Source: a virus
IMG/VR virus record: IMGVR_UViG_3300035698_000464
Coordinates: 1-35,774 of that record
Strand: one strand, 5' to 3'
DNA: 35,774 bases
Below, in pieces: positions 15,773 through 24,095 of this stretch. Numbering within the stretch: the first letter of the stretch is position 1; each line of letters starts with the position of its first letter. The notes below the pieces were generated by a model. The model searched no databases. It was given only the letters and a program-made list of their open reading frames with translations, and was not told where the DNA came from. The position numbers and the translations under genes were made by a program.

Positions 15773-16630
15773 TCATTGTTGCTTCGGTTGCATCATGTTG
15801 TAAGCCGAGTAAGCACCTAGACCTGTTCCTAATGCTTGTGATAATGGATTAGCACCGGGAGCCGTGGTTGCTGTAATCGAACTTTGAGTTGTTGGTAAAT
15901 TAGTCATGATACCTTTTAAGAACTCTACTCTTTGATAAGGCTCATAAGCTTTTTGTAATGCTGTTTGTCTTGTAGCTTCTAGTCCTGCTTGGCCTACACC
16001 TCTTTGTAATGCACCTGCTTGCATTTGTTGGTTTATATCTGCTCTAGCCATAGATTGTTGTTGCTGTCCCATTTGACCATATATTTGAGCACCCGCTTGT
16101 TGGATACCTTGTTGTTGACCCGCTAAACCTGCAGCAGCTTGAAAACCTTGCCCTAAAGATGCACCCATCTTATCTAACGTTTGACCTTGTAATTCTGCTT
16201 GTTGAACACCTTCACGTCCTCCACCATAAGCACCAGAGTTAACTGCATTGGCAGATATTTGATTTGACATTATTTGTCCCTGTCTACCAATTTCATTTGT
16301 TACATAAGATTGATAAGGATTTAAAAATTGATTTATATTAGGGCCTGCTAATGAACTTTGTAAAGAAGCTAAACCACTTGTAACAGAAGGTGCTCCCACA
16401 CCCGTTGTTCCTGATTGAGTAATACCCGCTTGTTCTAATGGACTTAAAGGAGCAACTTGAAGACCTGGTAAATTTACAGGGCTTGTTGCTAATTTAGCTG
16501 CTTGATCGTAAAGACTAAGTTTTCTAGCTTCTACTTCAGGAGCCTCTCTTGCAATGTTTGTTTGTGTTCCAGTAGTAGTACTTCCACCACCACCACCACT
16601 AGATCCACCGCCGCCAAATATAAAACTCAT
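15773..16630 (-). CDS. Gly/Gln-rich putative DNA-ejection virion protein
   Basis: A 285-residue protein with a poly-Gly start (MSFIFGGGGSSGGGGGST), then a helical Gln/Ala/Gly-rich body with SGAYGGGREGVQQAELQGQT and repeated QQ pairs. FLNPYQSYVTNEIGRQGQIM is a block I recall from ejection/internal proteins of marine podoviruses. Long amphipathic helices with small residues fit proteins that assemble into a channel, as for P22 ejection proteins. It starts in a TAATG overlap with the upstream gene. Family level only; no activity shown. Confidence 0.6.
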   Translation of the reverse strand: MSFIFGGGGSSGGGGGSTTTGTQTNIAREAPEVEARKLSLYDQAAKLATSPVNLPGLQVAPLSPLEQAGITQSGTTGVGAPSVTSGLASLQSSLAGPNINQFLNPYQSYVTNEIGRQGQIMSNQISANAVNSGAYGGGREGVQQAELQGQTLDKMGASLGQGFQAAAGLAGQQQGIQQAGAQIYGQMGQQQQSMARADINQQMQAGALQRGVGQAGLEATRQTALQKAYEPYQRVEFLKGIMTNLPTTQSSITATTAPGANPLSQALGTGLGAYSAYNMMQPKQQ

Positions 16631-17091
16631 TACTTAATCTCCTTTGTATATAAATATCTTTTAACTTCCCAACCCTTAGTTTTTAAAAAGTTTTTCCAAC
16701 CCGGTCTAGCATGAACTGCAATTTTCTTAGCATCATTTTGAATAGCTAAGTGTTCTATCATTTCTGCAGCTTCATCTTGCCATAAGTGTCTTTTCTCACC
16801 TTTTAATAAAATAACTTCTACTTGTTTATAGTTAGGTAGGGTCGTGATTCGTGTAACAAAAGTACCAAACACTTTATGCTTCTCCCCATCATCTGAACCA
16901 AACATAACAAACAACTGGAGGTGTCCTAAAAGAATACCTTCTTTTAAATCTGTAATAGACATAGGCTCACCATCATACTTTAAACCTTCTCTCAACATAA
17001 ACTCTACTAATGTCCAGTAGTCATTTAATTGTTTAGGCTCGATGTATAATACAGCAACCTCTTTTCTAATTTTTAATTTGCTTTGCGCCAT
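16630..17091 (-). CDS. GNAT-fold-like virion-region protein (T7 gp13-like candidate)
   Basis: A 153-residue alpha/beta protein resembling the acyltransferase (GNAT) fold: KVFGTFVTRITTLP, a strand VEVILLKGEK, a helix (DEAAEMIEHLAIQNDAKKI) and a closing ARPGWKNFLKTKGWEVKR typical of the GNAT C-terminus. The acetyl-CoA loop (Q/RxxGxG/A) is not visible, so it may be non-catalytic. A GNAT-like protein at this place, just before ejection proteins, recalls T7 gp13. It overlaps the upstream gene by 26 bases and ends in TAATG. Confidence 0.5.
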   Translation of the reverse strand: MAQSKLKIRKEVAVLYIEPKQLNDYWTLVEFMLREGLKYDGEPMSITDLKEGILLGHLQLFVMFGSDDGEKHKVFGTFVTRITTLPNYKQVEVILLKGEKRHLWQDEAAEMIEHLAIQNDAKKIAVHARPGWKNFLKTKGWEVKRYLYTKEIK

Positions 17092-17953
17092 CTGTTAACT
17101 CATATATTCTTTTTAGTTGTGATTGTTGATTGTAAAAAAACTTTGCACCTTTTGCTCTCATATCTTTAAAATCGCTAGGGCTTGCTCCAGACATAATACC
17201 AGCACCTAAGATAGCATCTGCTCTAGATACAAACTCTCCATCTGCTAACTGAGCTAACATTGTATCTTTATCTTTATTTCCCATACCAGTTTCATCTTCT
17301 ATATATCCACCAGCTCTTTCGTATAAAGAGTAATCTTTTTCATCTTTAACTATTTTAGAAGGTAGGTATTGAACACCCCCTTCATTAAATTTTTTAATTT
17401 CTGCTATCCCACCCTGTGCTGCATAGAATGTATTAGCATTAGGAAAAGGATTGTAATTTGAATTTTGCTCTGCCGGAACAAAAGCTCCTTCTAATTTTCC
17501 ACTTTCTCTAGCATAAGCATCTTTGTAATCTTGTTCTGAGAACGGAGGTTCTTCTTCTTTTTCATCTGTAAACATAGATTCGATCAAAGGTGCTGCTGTT
17601 GTAACGGTTGCTAATTTTGCAAATGGTGACATACCCATAAATCCAGAACCTTCTACACCTTGTACGGCTGCTGCGGTATCTGTAGCTTCTTTTGCTGCAA
17701 CTGCTTTATTACCCAATAAAGAAGTTAGTCCTTTACCTGCTGTTGTTCCTTCTTTTATACCTGACATAGAAAAAGGTATTTTACCCGCACCACTTCCAAA
17801 ACCACTTATCATTGAGGACCCTGGTAAACTTGACATACTAAATAACTGAGAACCGCCCCCTACTAAGAATGCATCCCTTAATGATCTTTTAGTTGATTTT
17901 CCTCTAAGTTTCTGTACGCCAAATGTGGCTAATGCTAATGTAAATGGATCCAT
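17066..17953 (-). CDS. Virion-associated protein with DGEFV-type C-terminal domain
   Basis: A 295-residue protein. The N-terminal half is Gly/Ser/Ala-rich, with a hydrophobic stretch LATVTTAAPLIESMF. At residues 180-194 lie QGGIAEIKKFNEGGV motifs. The C-terminal part has the pattern DTMLAQLADGEFVSRADAIL (230-249) followed by a basic helix (MRAKGAKFFYNQQSQL); this SD/ADGEFV block recurs in many phage structural proteins. Position at the head of the internal-protein block fits a minor virion or tail-core protein. It has no enzymatic motif. Confidence 0.55.
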   Translation of the reverse strand: MDPFTLALATFGVQKLRGKSTKRSLRDAFLVGGGSQLFSMSSLPGSSMISGFGSGAGKIPFSMSGIKEGTTAGKGLTSLLGNKAVAAKEATDTAAAVQGVEGSGFMGMSPFAKLATVTTAAPLIESMFTDEKEEEPPFSEQDYKDAYARESGKLEGAFVPAEQNSNYNPFPNANTFYAAQGGIAEIKKFNEGGVQYLPSKIVKDEKDYSLYERAGGYIEDETGMGNKDKDTMLAQLADGEFVSRADAILGAGIMSGASPSDFKDMRAKGAKFFYNQQSQLKRIYELTDGAKQIKN

Positions 17954-17988
17954 AATTTAATATATAGTTTATGGCTAATAATACCATT

Positions 17989-18852
17989 TTAGTCTATTCG
18001 TTTCAACTCATCAGCAAATCTTCCTGTATACTGATGCTCTCCTACATGACTTATATAATCCTTAATATATGCGTGACATTTACCGCCTAAAGCTCTCCAT
18101 CTCATACAGAAAGCAAAGTCTTCGCCATGATACGTATGCGTCTCTGGATCAAAATGAGTATCAAAAAAATTATAAACATTAGGAGTTTCAACAGACTTAC
18201 CATTAATTACCGTGTGTTGTTTAATCTTCATATGTGGATATTGTTTAACCATTTTTTCAATAACTGATTTCTTAATAAGCATACACCCAGTAGGAGAATG
18301 AGTTACTTCCATAACACCGTCCACAACTGTAATATCTTCTATATTTTCTAATTTAAGAGGATAGTTATTCATAGACATACTTAAATCTGTTTTATTTTTA
18401 ATAGACCCTTCATTTAATTTATGCATCCCTTTATCCCAATCAAAGCTTTTTAATGGGTAGGGTATTGATATAATATCCTTATCTTTTTCAAGCATATTAT
18501 AAATAGAGTAAGATTCAAAATCTATATCCGAATCGATAAATAACATATGTGTAGCTTCTTTATTATTTAAAAATGCAGCTGTGCATAAATTTCTACCCTG
18601 AGTTACTAAAGATGATTTAATTAAATGAAACATTACTTTTATGTTTTGATAAAAACAAAACTTTTGAAACTCTAATAAGGATTGAGCATAATGAATAGAT
18701 ACATCACTATGAACTGGAGTACATACCACAATACTATATTTAGGTTTTTCTATTGGTGATTCTTTTGTTTCATCTTTCCATATAGGTTTAACAGTTTCAT
18801 TAAAGTCAATGTTTTGACTTATTTTTTTATGCTTAAGTCTTTGGTCGTGCAT
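17989..18852 (-). CDS. GT-A fold glycosyltransferase
   Basis: A 287-residue enzyme. A Rossmann-like start (YSIVVCTPVHSD, 39-50) leads to a DxD metal-binding motif, FIDSDID (Asp107 and Asp109), for nucleotide-sugar binding. SPTGCMLIKKSV and HGEDFAFCMRWRALGGKC follow, the latter containing the acidic catalytic segment seen in processive GT2/Anp1-like families. It lacks transmembrane helices, so it is cytosolic. It is paired with a GT4-like gene upstream (20-base overlap, GAGGAG before the ATG). It likely transfers a sugar to a virion protein or cell-surface precursor; the acceptor is not identifiable. Confidence 0.8.
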   Translation of the reverse strand: MHDQRLKHKKISQNIDFNETVKPIWKDETKESPIEKPKYSIVVCTPVHSDVSIHYAQSLLEFQKFCFYQNIKVMFHLIKSSLVTQGRNLCTAAFLNNKEATHMLFIDSDIDFESYSIYNMLEKDKDIISIPYPLKSFDWDKGMHKLNEGSIKNKTDLSMSMNNYPLKLENIEDITVVDGVMEVTHSPTGCMLIKKSVIEKMVKQYPHMKIKQHTVINGKSVETPNVYNFFDTHFDPETHTYHGEDFAFCMRWRALGGKCHAYIKDYISHVGEHQYTGRFADELKRID

Positions 18853-19768
18853 TTAAAGCTCCTCTCAAAAAGTTTTCCCATTCTTTTCCTTTTTTCTCCC
18901 ATGAGTAAAATCTTTTATAGTAATCTACCTGAGTATCTAAATGATCTTGAATATAATCTTCATGGAGATAATCAGCAGCTGTATCTATAGCATGAGCAAA
19001 AGCAATTGCTAAAGCTGTGTAGTCTTTTGTAAAATTTACATATACAGGCCATTCAGCAAAAGTTTCAAAAAGAGCACCATAGTTTGTAACAATTCCATGT
19101 AGTCCTGCAGCAGCAGTTTCTACTACACCTATGCAAAAAGTTTCTTCCCATATACTTGGATAAACCCACATTTGATAATCCGTCATATGATCTAAAAGAT
19201 ATTGATTAGGCTTGTATCCAATATAATTAACGTTAGGTAATTTTCTAGCTTGTTCATATAAAGGAAGATAAACATCATCATTTCTTTCTTTAAAACTATC
19301 TCCATAAATTTGAGTACTACTATAAACATCTAAAGTTATATTAGGATTTTTAACATATTGCATTGCAGCTAACATTACATTTAAACCTCTCCATGGAGTA
19401 GAGTGATGTAATAATTTTATAGGATCACCTTTTTTATATTTTTTTCTAGTGGGAAAATTATCAGTTGCATTTTTAATAACCATGCATTTGTTTTGTGGTA
19501 CCTCAAACATCATTCTAAATTTTTCATAGTTCCAATGACTATTAAAAACATACCAGTCGTATTCATCATGACGTTCTTTGTTATTAAAAAACTCTTGAAG
19601 GTTAGGTTGATCCCAAGAATTTTTTTGCCAAAGAATATTTAATTTAGTTGGGTGTAAAGGAACTTTACCAGGAATAGAAGTACATATCTGTACTTGATCT
19701 AATAGTTCTTTGGAGCAGTGTTTTTCTAATAATGCAAATTGTAATTCAGTTCCGCCCTGTGGTTCCAT
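18833..19768 (-). CDS. GT-B fold glycosyltransferase, family 4-like
   Basis: A 311-residue enzyme with an N-terminal Gly loop (PQGGTELQ, 3-10), a domain junction with LLHHSTPWRGLNVMLAAMQ, and the EX7E motif of retaining GT4 enzymes: EETFCIGVVE, Glu209 and Glu217. It is slightly short for GT4 (often 350-400), mainly in the N-terminal domain. It is coupled to a GT-A enzyme by a 20-base overlap and to the upstream small gene by TAATG. Two enzymes of different fold side by side suggest a short two-sugar modification. Confidence 0.8.
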   Translation of the reverse strand: MEPQGGTELQFALLEKHCSKELLDQVQICTSIPGKVPLHPTKLNILWQKNSWDQPNLQEFFNNKERHDEYDWYVFNSHWNYEKFRMMFEVPQNKCMVIKNATDNFPTRKKYKKGDPIKLLHHSTPWRGLNVMLAAMQYVKNPNITLDVYSSTQIYGDSFKERNDDVYLPLYEQARKLPNVNYIGYKPNQYLLDHMTDYQMWVYPSIWEETFCIGVVETAAAGLHGIVTNYGALFETFAEWPVYVNFTKDYTALAIAFAHAIDTAADYLHEDYIQDHLDTQVDYYKRFYSWEKKGKEWENFLRGALNARPKT

Positions 19769-19983
19769 TATTTGGTTTTACCAAATATTGACATAGATGC
19801 AACAGTTATTTCAACATGCTGTGAAAAATCTTCATTAGTTGTTGTAGTGTCTGGATTTGATACATCAGCATCAAACTCAGCCTTACTAGCATAAACCTTA
19901 CCAGTTGTTTTATGTTTTACTATTTCTTTTGCTACAGCAGGTATTACTTTTACTTCTTTTCCGTCTATAATTTTAGTTGTCAT
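19768..19983 (-). CDS. Small hypothetical protein
   Basis: A 71-residue protein with a beta-rich N-terminal half (KIIDGKEVKVIPAVAKEIVK, HKTTGKVYASKAEF) and a Thr/Asp-rich linker. A strong site AAGGAAGG precedes its ATG, formed by the end of the 42-residue gene just upstream. It ends in a TAATG overlap with the GT4-like gene. Similar short proteins occur in marine phage tail regions; role unknown. Confidence 0.55.
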   Translation of the reverse strand: MTTKIIDGKEVKVIPAVAKEIVKHKTTGKVYASKAEFDADVSNPDTTTTNEDFSQHVEITVASMSIFGKTK

Positions 19984-19984
19984 A

Positions 19985-20113
19985 TTAATTCCTTCCTTGT
20001 TTATTGTATTTCTTATAACTTCTTTTCTTACTTTTGTTAAGACATTTTGTATGCCTACGGGGTCTTTTCCTAGGCTGGTCTCTCTCTACATATGCTGTAA
20101 ATTTTTTAGCCAT
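19985..20113 (-). CDS. Very basic 42-residue protein
   Basis: A small frame with product MAKKFTAYVERDQPRKRPRR followed by HTKCLNKSKKRSYKKYNKQG and RN. Almost half the residues are Lys or Arg. I recall the YVER-PRKRPRRH-K-NKSKKR pattern as a recurring short protein in marine phage genomes, which argues for a real gene. Its ATG overlaps the upstream stop (ATGGCTAA) and its last codons form the ribosome site of the next gene. Strong positive charge suggests nucleic-acid binding or packaging with DNA; this is inference. Confidence 0.7.
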   Translation of the reverse strand: MAKKFTAYVERDQPRKRPRRHTKCLNKSKKRSYKKYNKQGRN

Positions 20114-20435
20114 TTTGATCTGACCTGTTTATTTCTAATAAACTAATCGTAACATCTGGTCCAGTAATGTCTGATAGCATTTTTAGTATATCGGTTTCTT
20201 CTAAAATCAATATGTTGGTAATAAATTCATGGTGAGCGTCTGCAGCTATAGTTTTTTTACTATAGAAATAAGTAGAGCCTGAAGTAATTTTAATTGTAAC
20301 AACCGCATCTCCTGCACCTTCATTGTAAACATGAATAGATTTAATTAAAGCTCTGCTATTACTTGGTGCTGTATAAACACTTTGTTCCGTACCAGTTATT
20401 AAATCTGTGTTTACTTTTTTATATATATTAGCCAT
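20106..20435 (-). CDS. Small beta-rich virion-region protein
   Basis: A 109-residue protein starting MANIYKKVNTDLITGTEQSV. It is beta-rich (VYTAPSNSRALIKSIHVYNE, AVVTIKITSGSTYFYSKKTI) and resembles a class of small tail/virion proteins with a jelly-roll-like pattern common in marine phages. The frame opens with a TTG at 20447, but the ATG at 20435 matches the usual start and overlaps the previous stop (ATGGCTAA), so I use 20435. It lies just after the tail nozzle-like gene and a 54-residue gene; a tail-tip or decoration role is likely but unproven. Confidence 0.65.
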   Translation of the reverse strand: MANIYKKVNTDLITGTEQSVYTAPSNSRALIKSIHVYNEGAGDAVVTIKITSGSTYFYSKKTIAADAHHEFITNILILEETDILKMLSDITGPDVTISLLEINRSDQNG

Positions 20436-20592
20436 TAAACCACGCAAACCTTTCTGTGTCTTGTTTTATTTCTTCTTGATAAGAAGTGTTTAGCTTATCT
20501 TTAAGAGTTTGTAAAGATTGTGCTACTTGTCTTTGATTGTCTTCAGTATAAACTGGTGTCGGTTCAGGAATTATAATATCTACTCTTGCCAT
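20428..20592 (-). CDS. Small 54-residue hypothetical protein
   Basis: A short frame starting MARVDIIIPEPTPVYTEDNQ and continuing as a helical segment (RQVAQSLQTLKDKLNTSYQE) ending RFAWFNG. It links the tail nozzle-like gene and the 109-residue gene by overlaps on both sides (TAATG at its start, ATGGCTAA at its end), leaving no gap, which supports expression. Helical Gln/Leu periodicity suggests oligomerisation. No family assigned. Confidence 0.6.
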   Translation of the reverse strand: MARVDIIIPEPTPVYTEDNQRQVAQSLQTLKDKLNTSYQEEIKQDTERFAWFNG

Positions 20593-22742
20593 TATCTCAT
20601 TCCATCAGGTTGCACATCAGCTCTAAAAGTTCCATATCTCCAATTTTGGTCTGTAGAAGTATTAGCAACTTTAATACTTGCAAATCTTGATCTTGCTCTA
20701 GTGTCTACTTTATCAGTTGTGCTATTTACTATAAAAGGTCCGAGAGGCGAGGATGTTGCAGTATCAGATGGAAATTTTCTAAGGTTAATAGTTATTTCCG
20801 CATCTCCAGTGATTAATTTAAAATCAGGAATAAATCTTCTAACACTCATAAAAAATTGACCATCTCCTCCTTCGGCTAAATCAAAATCTCCAGATTGAAT
20901 AAAAGCTGGTATAGCTGTTTTTGCTCCAGTAGAATCTACTTCGTTATTACCAACTTCATGAGCATAATAAGTTGATGCTCCGTTTGCATTTGTCACTCCT
21001 TGAATAGTAGGGAATGTTGGTGTACCAGACGCACCATATTCAGTTGCATATGGATTGTCATATAGTGTTGCATCAAACCAAGTAGTCCTTGAAAGTGATC
21101 CAGTTGTCCAAGTTTGTTCTGTGTAATTATAAGTAACAACTCTGTCAATTAAAGATGAACCAGATTTGGGATAGAACCAACTTATTTCTTCATAAAGATG
21201 ATTTAGTCCTACATAAATTTGTTCTCCATTAGCGTAACTCAAACCTAGATTGTCTCCTTTATTTGTAAATACAAAATCTTCAACTAAACATGGTATTGAT
21301 TTAACTGTACCATCGTATACAAAAAATCCTCCAGCTTGACCCATCCACCAAACAGCTCCATTTACATATTTAATAGAGTGTTGACCAATAGCTCCACAAT
21401 TACTTCCAACTTGTCTTATTGAAAATGTAAATGGAGGACCAACAAACTGCATTACATAAGCTGATGTGTCAGTTAAAATTAAAATATAATCTTTACCTCT
21501 TACAGCTCCTACTATTTTTGTACCTGACTCTATTCTAAATGTACCAGCAGTATTAACTGAGGTCGGAGCATAATCAGATATATCTTCTTGATCCGAAAAT
21601 CTTATAAACATTTTATCTTGAGTATTTGAAGTTCCAATTGTAGTTTCTGTTCCAAGTATAACTAAATGTCTATCCCTTTCAGAAACAATAGACATAACAG
21701 ATTTAGTTGGTGCTCCACTAACAACAGTTGCTCGTGTGGTTAATGCAGCAGCGGAATTACTTATAGTATCCCACTCAAATGTTTGACCATCTTTTATTGT
21801 TGCAATTAATTTTGATCCAAAATGATCTAAAGACCATGATGCAGATTCTAAAGTTACTCCACCAGTCAATGATGAAGTTCCCCATCCAAGATAAGCTTCA
21901 ACAGAAGCTCCACTCGCATGGGCTGATCTAGTGCCTGCTACAGCTCTAGTAATTCCAGTTAAATCATTTGTAGAAATTCCAGTGTATGAAATAAACTCTG
22001 CTCCAACTTTTATAGTTCCAGATGTTGGAAAACCAACAACGGAAGATAATGTAATTGAGGTTCCTGAACCACCAGTACCAGCAGTGTCATCTTGTAGTAA
22101 ACCATTTAAAGTTGAGATAACTCCTGCAGACCCACCCCATCCAGAAGTACCATAACCAAAACCAGCAGTTTGATTTAATGGTCCCACTTTAACATAAGGA
22201 TTTATTGTTGCTGCTCCACTTGCTGCAACAGTTGTACCAGCATTAGCCGCCATAGTAATTGTGAATGTATCTTGACTCGGCACTGTCACAATCTCAAAAG
22301 TATTTGTTGTAAAATCTGCAGCTAAGTAACCAGCTCCCACTGGAGGCGTAACAGAGGTAAATCTAATCAAAGCACCTGCTAATAAACCATGAGCAATTTT
22401 ATTTACAGTTACAGTTGGACTAGTGTTGGCTGTTGTAAATGTTGCTCCAGTAATTGCAGTGTCTAATGGTGTGATATCGTAGAATGCATTTTCATAATAA
22501 ATTATTAAAGCCTTATTAGTACCTATAGCTGAGTATCTTCTACCATCTAAATCAGCCCAAACAAGTTGATCTCTTGCTGCACCAACTAGTGTATTTGAAG
22601 TTATTTGTTGCCAACCCCCTATTTTTTCTGGCAGACCATATCTAAACCTAACAAAATCACCATCAGTCCACTGACCTTCTGCTCCAGTTTCTGTGACTTG
22701 CTTATTAAATCCCGGTCTAATCTGTACGTTTGTTAAAGGCAT
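20592..22742 (-). CDS. Tail nozzle / tubular protein (P22 gp10-like)
   Basis: A 716-residue beta-rich structural protein. The N-terminus (MPLTNVQIRPGFNKQVTETG, then WTDGDFVRFRYGLPEKIGGW) is the start I recall for tail nozzle or packaged-DNA-stabilisation proteins of marine podoviruses. The central region is Thr/Gly-rich, with an insertion carrying GTSITLSSVVGFPTSGTIKV. The C-terminal half has propeller-like WMGQAGGFFVYDGTVKSIPC. It likely seals the portal channel below the gp4-like adaptors. It starts with ATG and ends in TAATG. Assignment to the exact T7 or P22 counterpart is by analogy. Confidence 0.7.
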   Translation of the reverse strand: MPLTNVQIRPGFNKQVTETGAEGQWTDGDFVRFRYGLPEKIGGWQQITSNTLVGAARDQLVWADLDGRRYSAIGTNKALIIYYENAFYDITPLDTAITGATFTTANTSPTVTVNKIAHGLLAGALIRFTSVTPPVGAGYLAADFTTNTFEIVTVPSQDTFTITMAANAGTTVAASGAATINPYVKVGPLNQTAGFGYGTSGWGGSAGVISTLNGLLQDDTAGTGGSGTSITLSSVVGFPTSGTIKVGAEFISYTGISTNDLTGITRAVAGTRSAHASGASVEAYLGWGTSSLTGGVTLESASWSLDHFGSKLIATIKDGQTFEWDTISNSAAALTTRATVVSGAPTKSVMSIVSERDRHLVILGTETTIGTSNTQDKMFIRFSDQEDISDYAPTSVNTAGTFRIESGTKIVGAVRGKDYILILTDTSAYVMQFVGPPFTFSIRQVGSNCGAIGQHSIKYVNGAVWWMGQAGGFFVYDGTVKSIPCLVEDFVFTNKGDNLGLSYANGEQIYVGLNHLYEEISWFYPKSGSSLIDRVVTYNYTEQTWTTGSLSRTTWFDATLYDNPYATEYGASGTPTFPTIQGVTNANGASTYYAHEVGNNEVDSTGAKTAIPAFIQSGDFDLAEGGDGQFFMSVRRFIPDFKLITGDAEITINLRKFPSDTATSSPLGPFIVNSTTDKVDTRARSRFASIKVANTSTDQNWRYGTFRADVQPDGMR

Positions 22743-22800
22743 GCAGACATTATATCATTTATTTGAAGTATATTAAATAACTCTACTTAACAACTTTAAA
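22743..22800. promoter_or_regulatory. AT-rich gap upstream of tail nozzle gene, weak promoter-like elements
   Basis: On the minus strand it holds TATAAT (22749-22754), which would give an almost leaderless transcript of the nozzle gene, and TATACT (22767-22772) inside the 10-mer AGTATATTAA shared with 9852-9861. Neither has a convincing -35 at normal spacing. A promoter here would separate expression of the nozzle gene from the oxygenase cassette, but the evidence is weak in such AT-rich DNA. Confidence 0.2.
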
Positions 22801-23469
22801 TTACCTTCTAAACCAATTTGGTAATCCTAAATGAGGACGTTTGTCAAACATATTATCCTTAGATCCTGGAGTTTTTCTGTTGTTATAGTGAAGAAATACT
22901 TGAATACATTCTTTACCTTTAAATTTTTCTCTCCAATGCTCTAGTTCACAACCTGAATAAACTAACATATCGCCTGGTTTTAAATCTATTTTAATACCTT
23001 TTGCTTTGCTAGAGGAAGTAATTCCTTTTTTACCACCTTCTGTTTCAGGTAAACCAACATTTTCGTTTGGACTTAAATATATAGGCCAATCATCCCCACC
23101 TAAATTCATTGTAGTTGATATCTCACAACTAAATCTATCTTTATGTCTTTTTAATTCGTCTTCCTTTTTATATATTCTAGCATATGTATAAGATGGATAT
23201 AATTTAAGACCTGTTACTTTTTCCATTTTTGGTAGACATTTTAACATTAAAGTCTCCATAGCAATATTAGCATATTGAGCATATGTATTTGGTATTTGAC
23301 CACTAGGTTCTTCATATTGACCTATAATATATTCAAATGGAGATATGTATCTAGCATCCTTACAAGTATCATAAACTTGTTTTTGCATAATAAAATAATT
23401 TGCAATAAATGAAGCTAAATCTTTTGATATTGCTTGACGAATGACTGTATATTTTTTTTTTTTAAACAT
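22801..23469 (-). CDS. 2OG-Fe(II) oxygenase 1
   Basis: A 222-residue protein from the ATG at 23469 (the frame is open to 23535, but this ATG overlaps the upstream stop by 8 bases, the local coupling pattern). The double-stranded beta-helix core has the HxD iron motif in LKRHKDRFSCEIS (His109, Asp111) and the distal His178 in CELEHWREKF, preceded by DLKPGDMLVYSG. The expected 2-oxoglutarate-binding Arg is unclear (Arg180 or a following Lys). Such enzymes hydroxylate protein or small substrates using 2-oxoglutarate and O2. Twelve A residues follow the second codon, giving KKKK. It is the last gene of the cassette. Confidence 0.75.
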   Translation of the reverse strand: MFKKKKYTVIRQAISKDLASFIANYFIMQKQVYDTCKDARYISPFEYIIGQYEEPSGQIPNTYAQYANIAMETLMLKCLPKMEKVTGLKLYPSYTYARIYKKEDELKRHKDRFSCEISTTMNLGGDDWPIYLSPNENVGLPETEGGKKGITSSSKAKGIKIDLKPGDMLVYSGCELEHWREKFKGKECIQVFLHYNNRKTPGSKDNMFDKRPHLGLPNWFRR

Positions 23470-24094
23470 CTTTTGCCATCTCTTTCGGTACAGCTTGTAG
23501 GTTCCAATGTATAAATCTAAAAGGTTCTTTACCAAAATCTACTGTAAACTCGTGTTCTAAAAACCCTGGAAATATAACTAGTGTTCCAGGTTTAGGTCTA
23601 ACATAAATTAATTCTGCTGCCGGTAATACACCTTTTATATTTGTTTTCATTTTTAATTTTGTAGCTCTAGCTCCAGTACGTGGCTCGTGAAATACTGGCA
23701 TTGATGTTTTATCACTTGCTTTTAAAAAATAAAATCCTGAAACATGTTGATTCCAATGAACGTGAGCTGAATGATTTCCTCCTCCTTCTTTAGCAAACTC
23801 TTGTACCCACATTTCACTAAATAAAGTTGTGTATTGTGACATATCAAAACCTTGATGATCTAAATACTCCCAAGATTTTTGACCAATGTAATCTCTAAAA
23901 TCTCTAAAATTATTGTCAGCTGTTAATGGTGTTGAATGATATGACGTTCCAAAATCACCATGTTCTTTAATAAATTTTTTTTGTTTATTTTTTGAATCTT
24001 TAATATATTTGTTAGAAGCCCTATTTAAAGATTTTATAAACTCTGGTTTTTGTTCAGACCAAATAGTTGTGCTAAAGTAATTATTTATATACAT
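23462..24094 (-). CDS. 2OG-Fe(II) oxygenase 2 (TIGR02466-like)
   Basis: A 210-residue protein starting at ATG 24094, one base after the previous stop; the longer frame opens with TTG. The core has HSAHVHWNQHVSGFYFLK (His111/His113), FHEPR, KPGTLVIFPGFLEHEF (His181) and PFRFIHWNLQ with Arg193 for 2-oxoglutarate. This H-x-H...SG-YYL...FP...H pattern fits the TIGR02466 group of putative 2OG oxygenases, which is frequent in marine viruses and bacteria with unknown substrates. The sequence differs widely from its neighbours, so the cassette is not a recent duplication. Confidence 0.75.
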   Translation of the reverse strand: MYINNYFSTTIWSEQKPEFIKSLNRASNKYIKDSKNKQKKFIKEHGDFGTSYHSTPLTADNNFRDFRDYIGQKSWEYLDHQGFDMSQYTTLFSEMWVQEFAKEGGGNHSAHVHWNQHVSGFYFLKASDKTSMPVFHEPRTGARATKLKMKTNIKGVLPAAELIYVRPKPGTLVIFPGFLEHEFTVDFGKEPFRFIHWNLQAVPKEMAKDV

Positions 24095-24095
24095 C

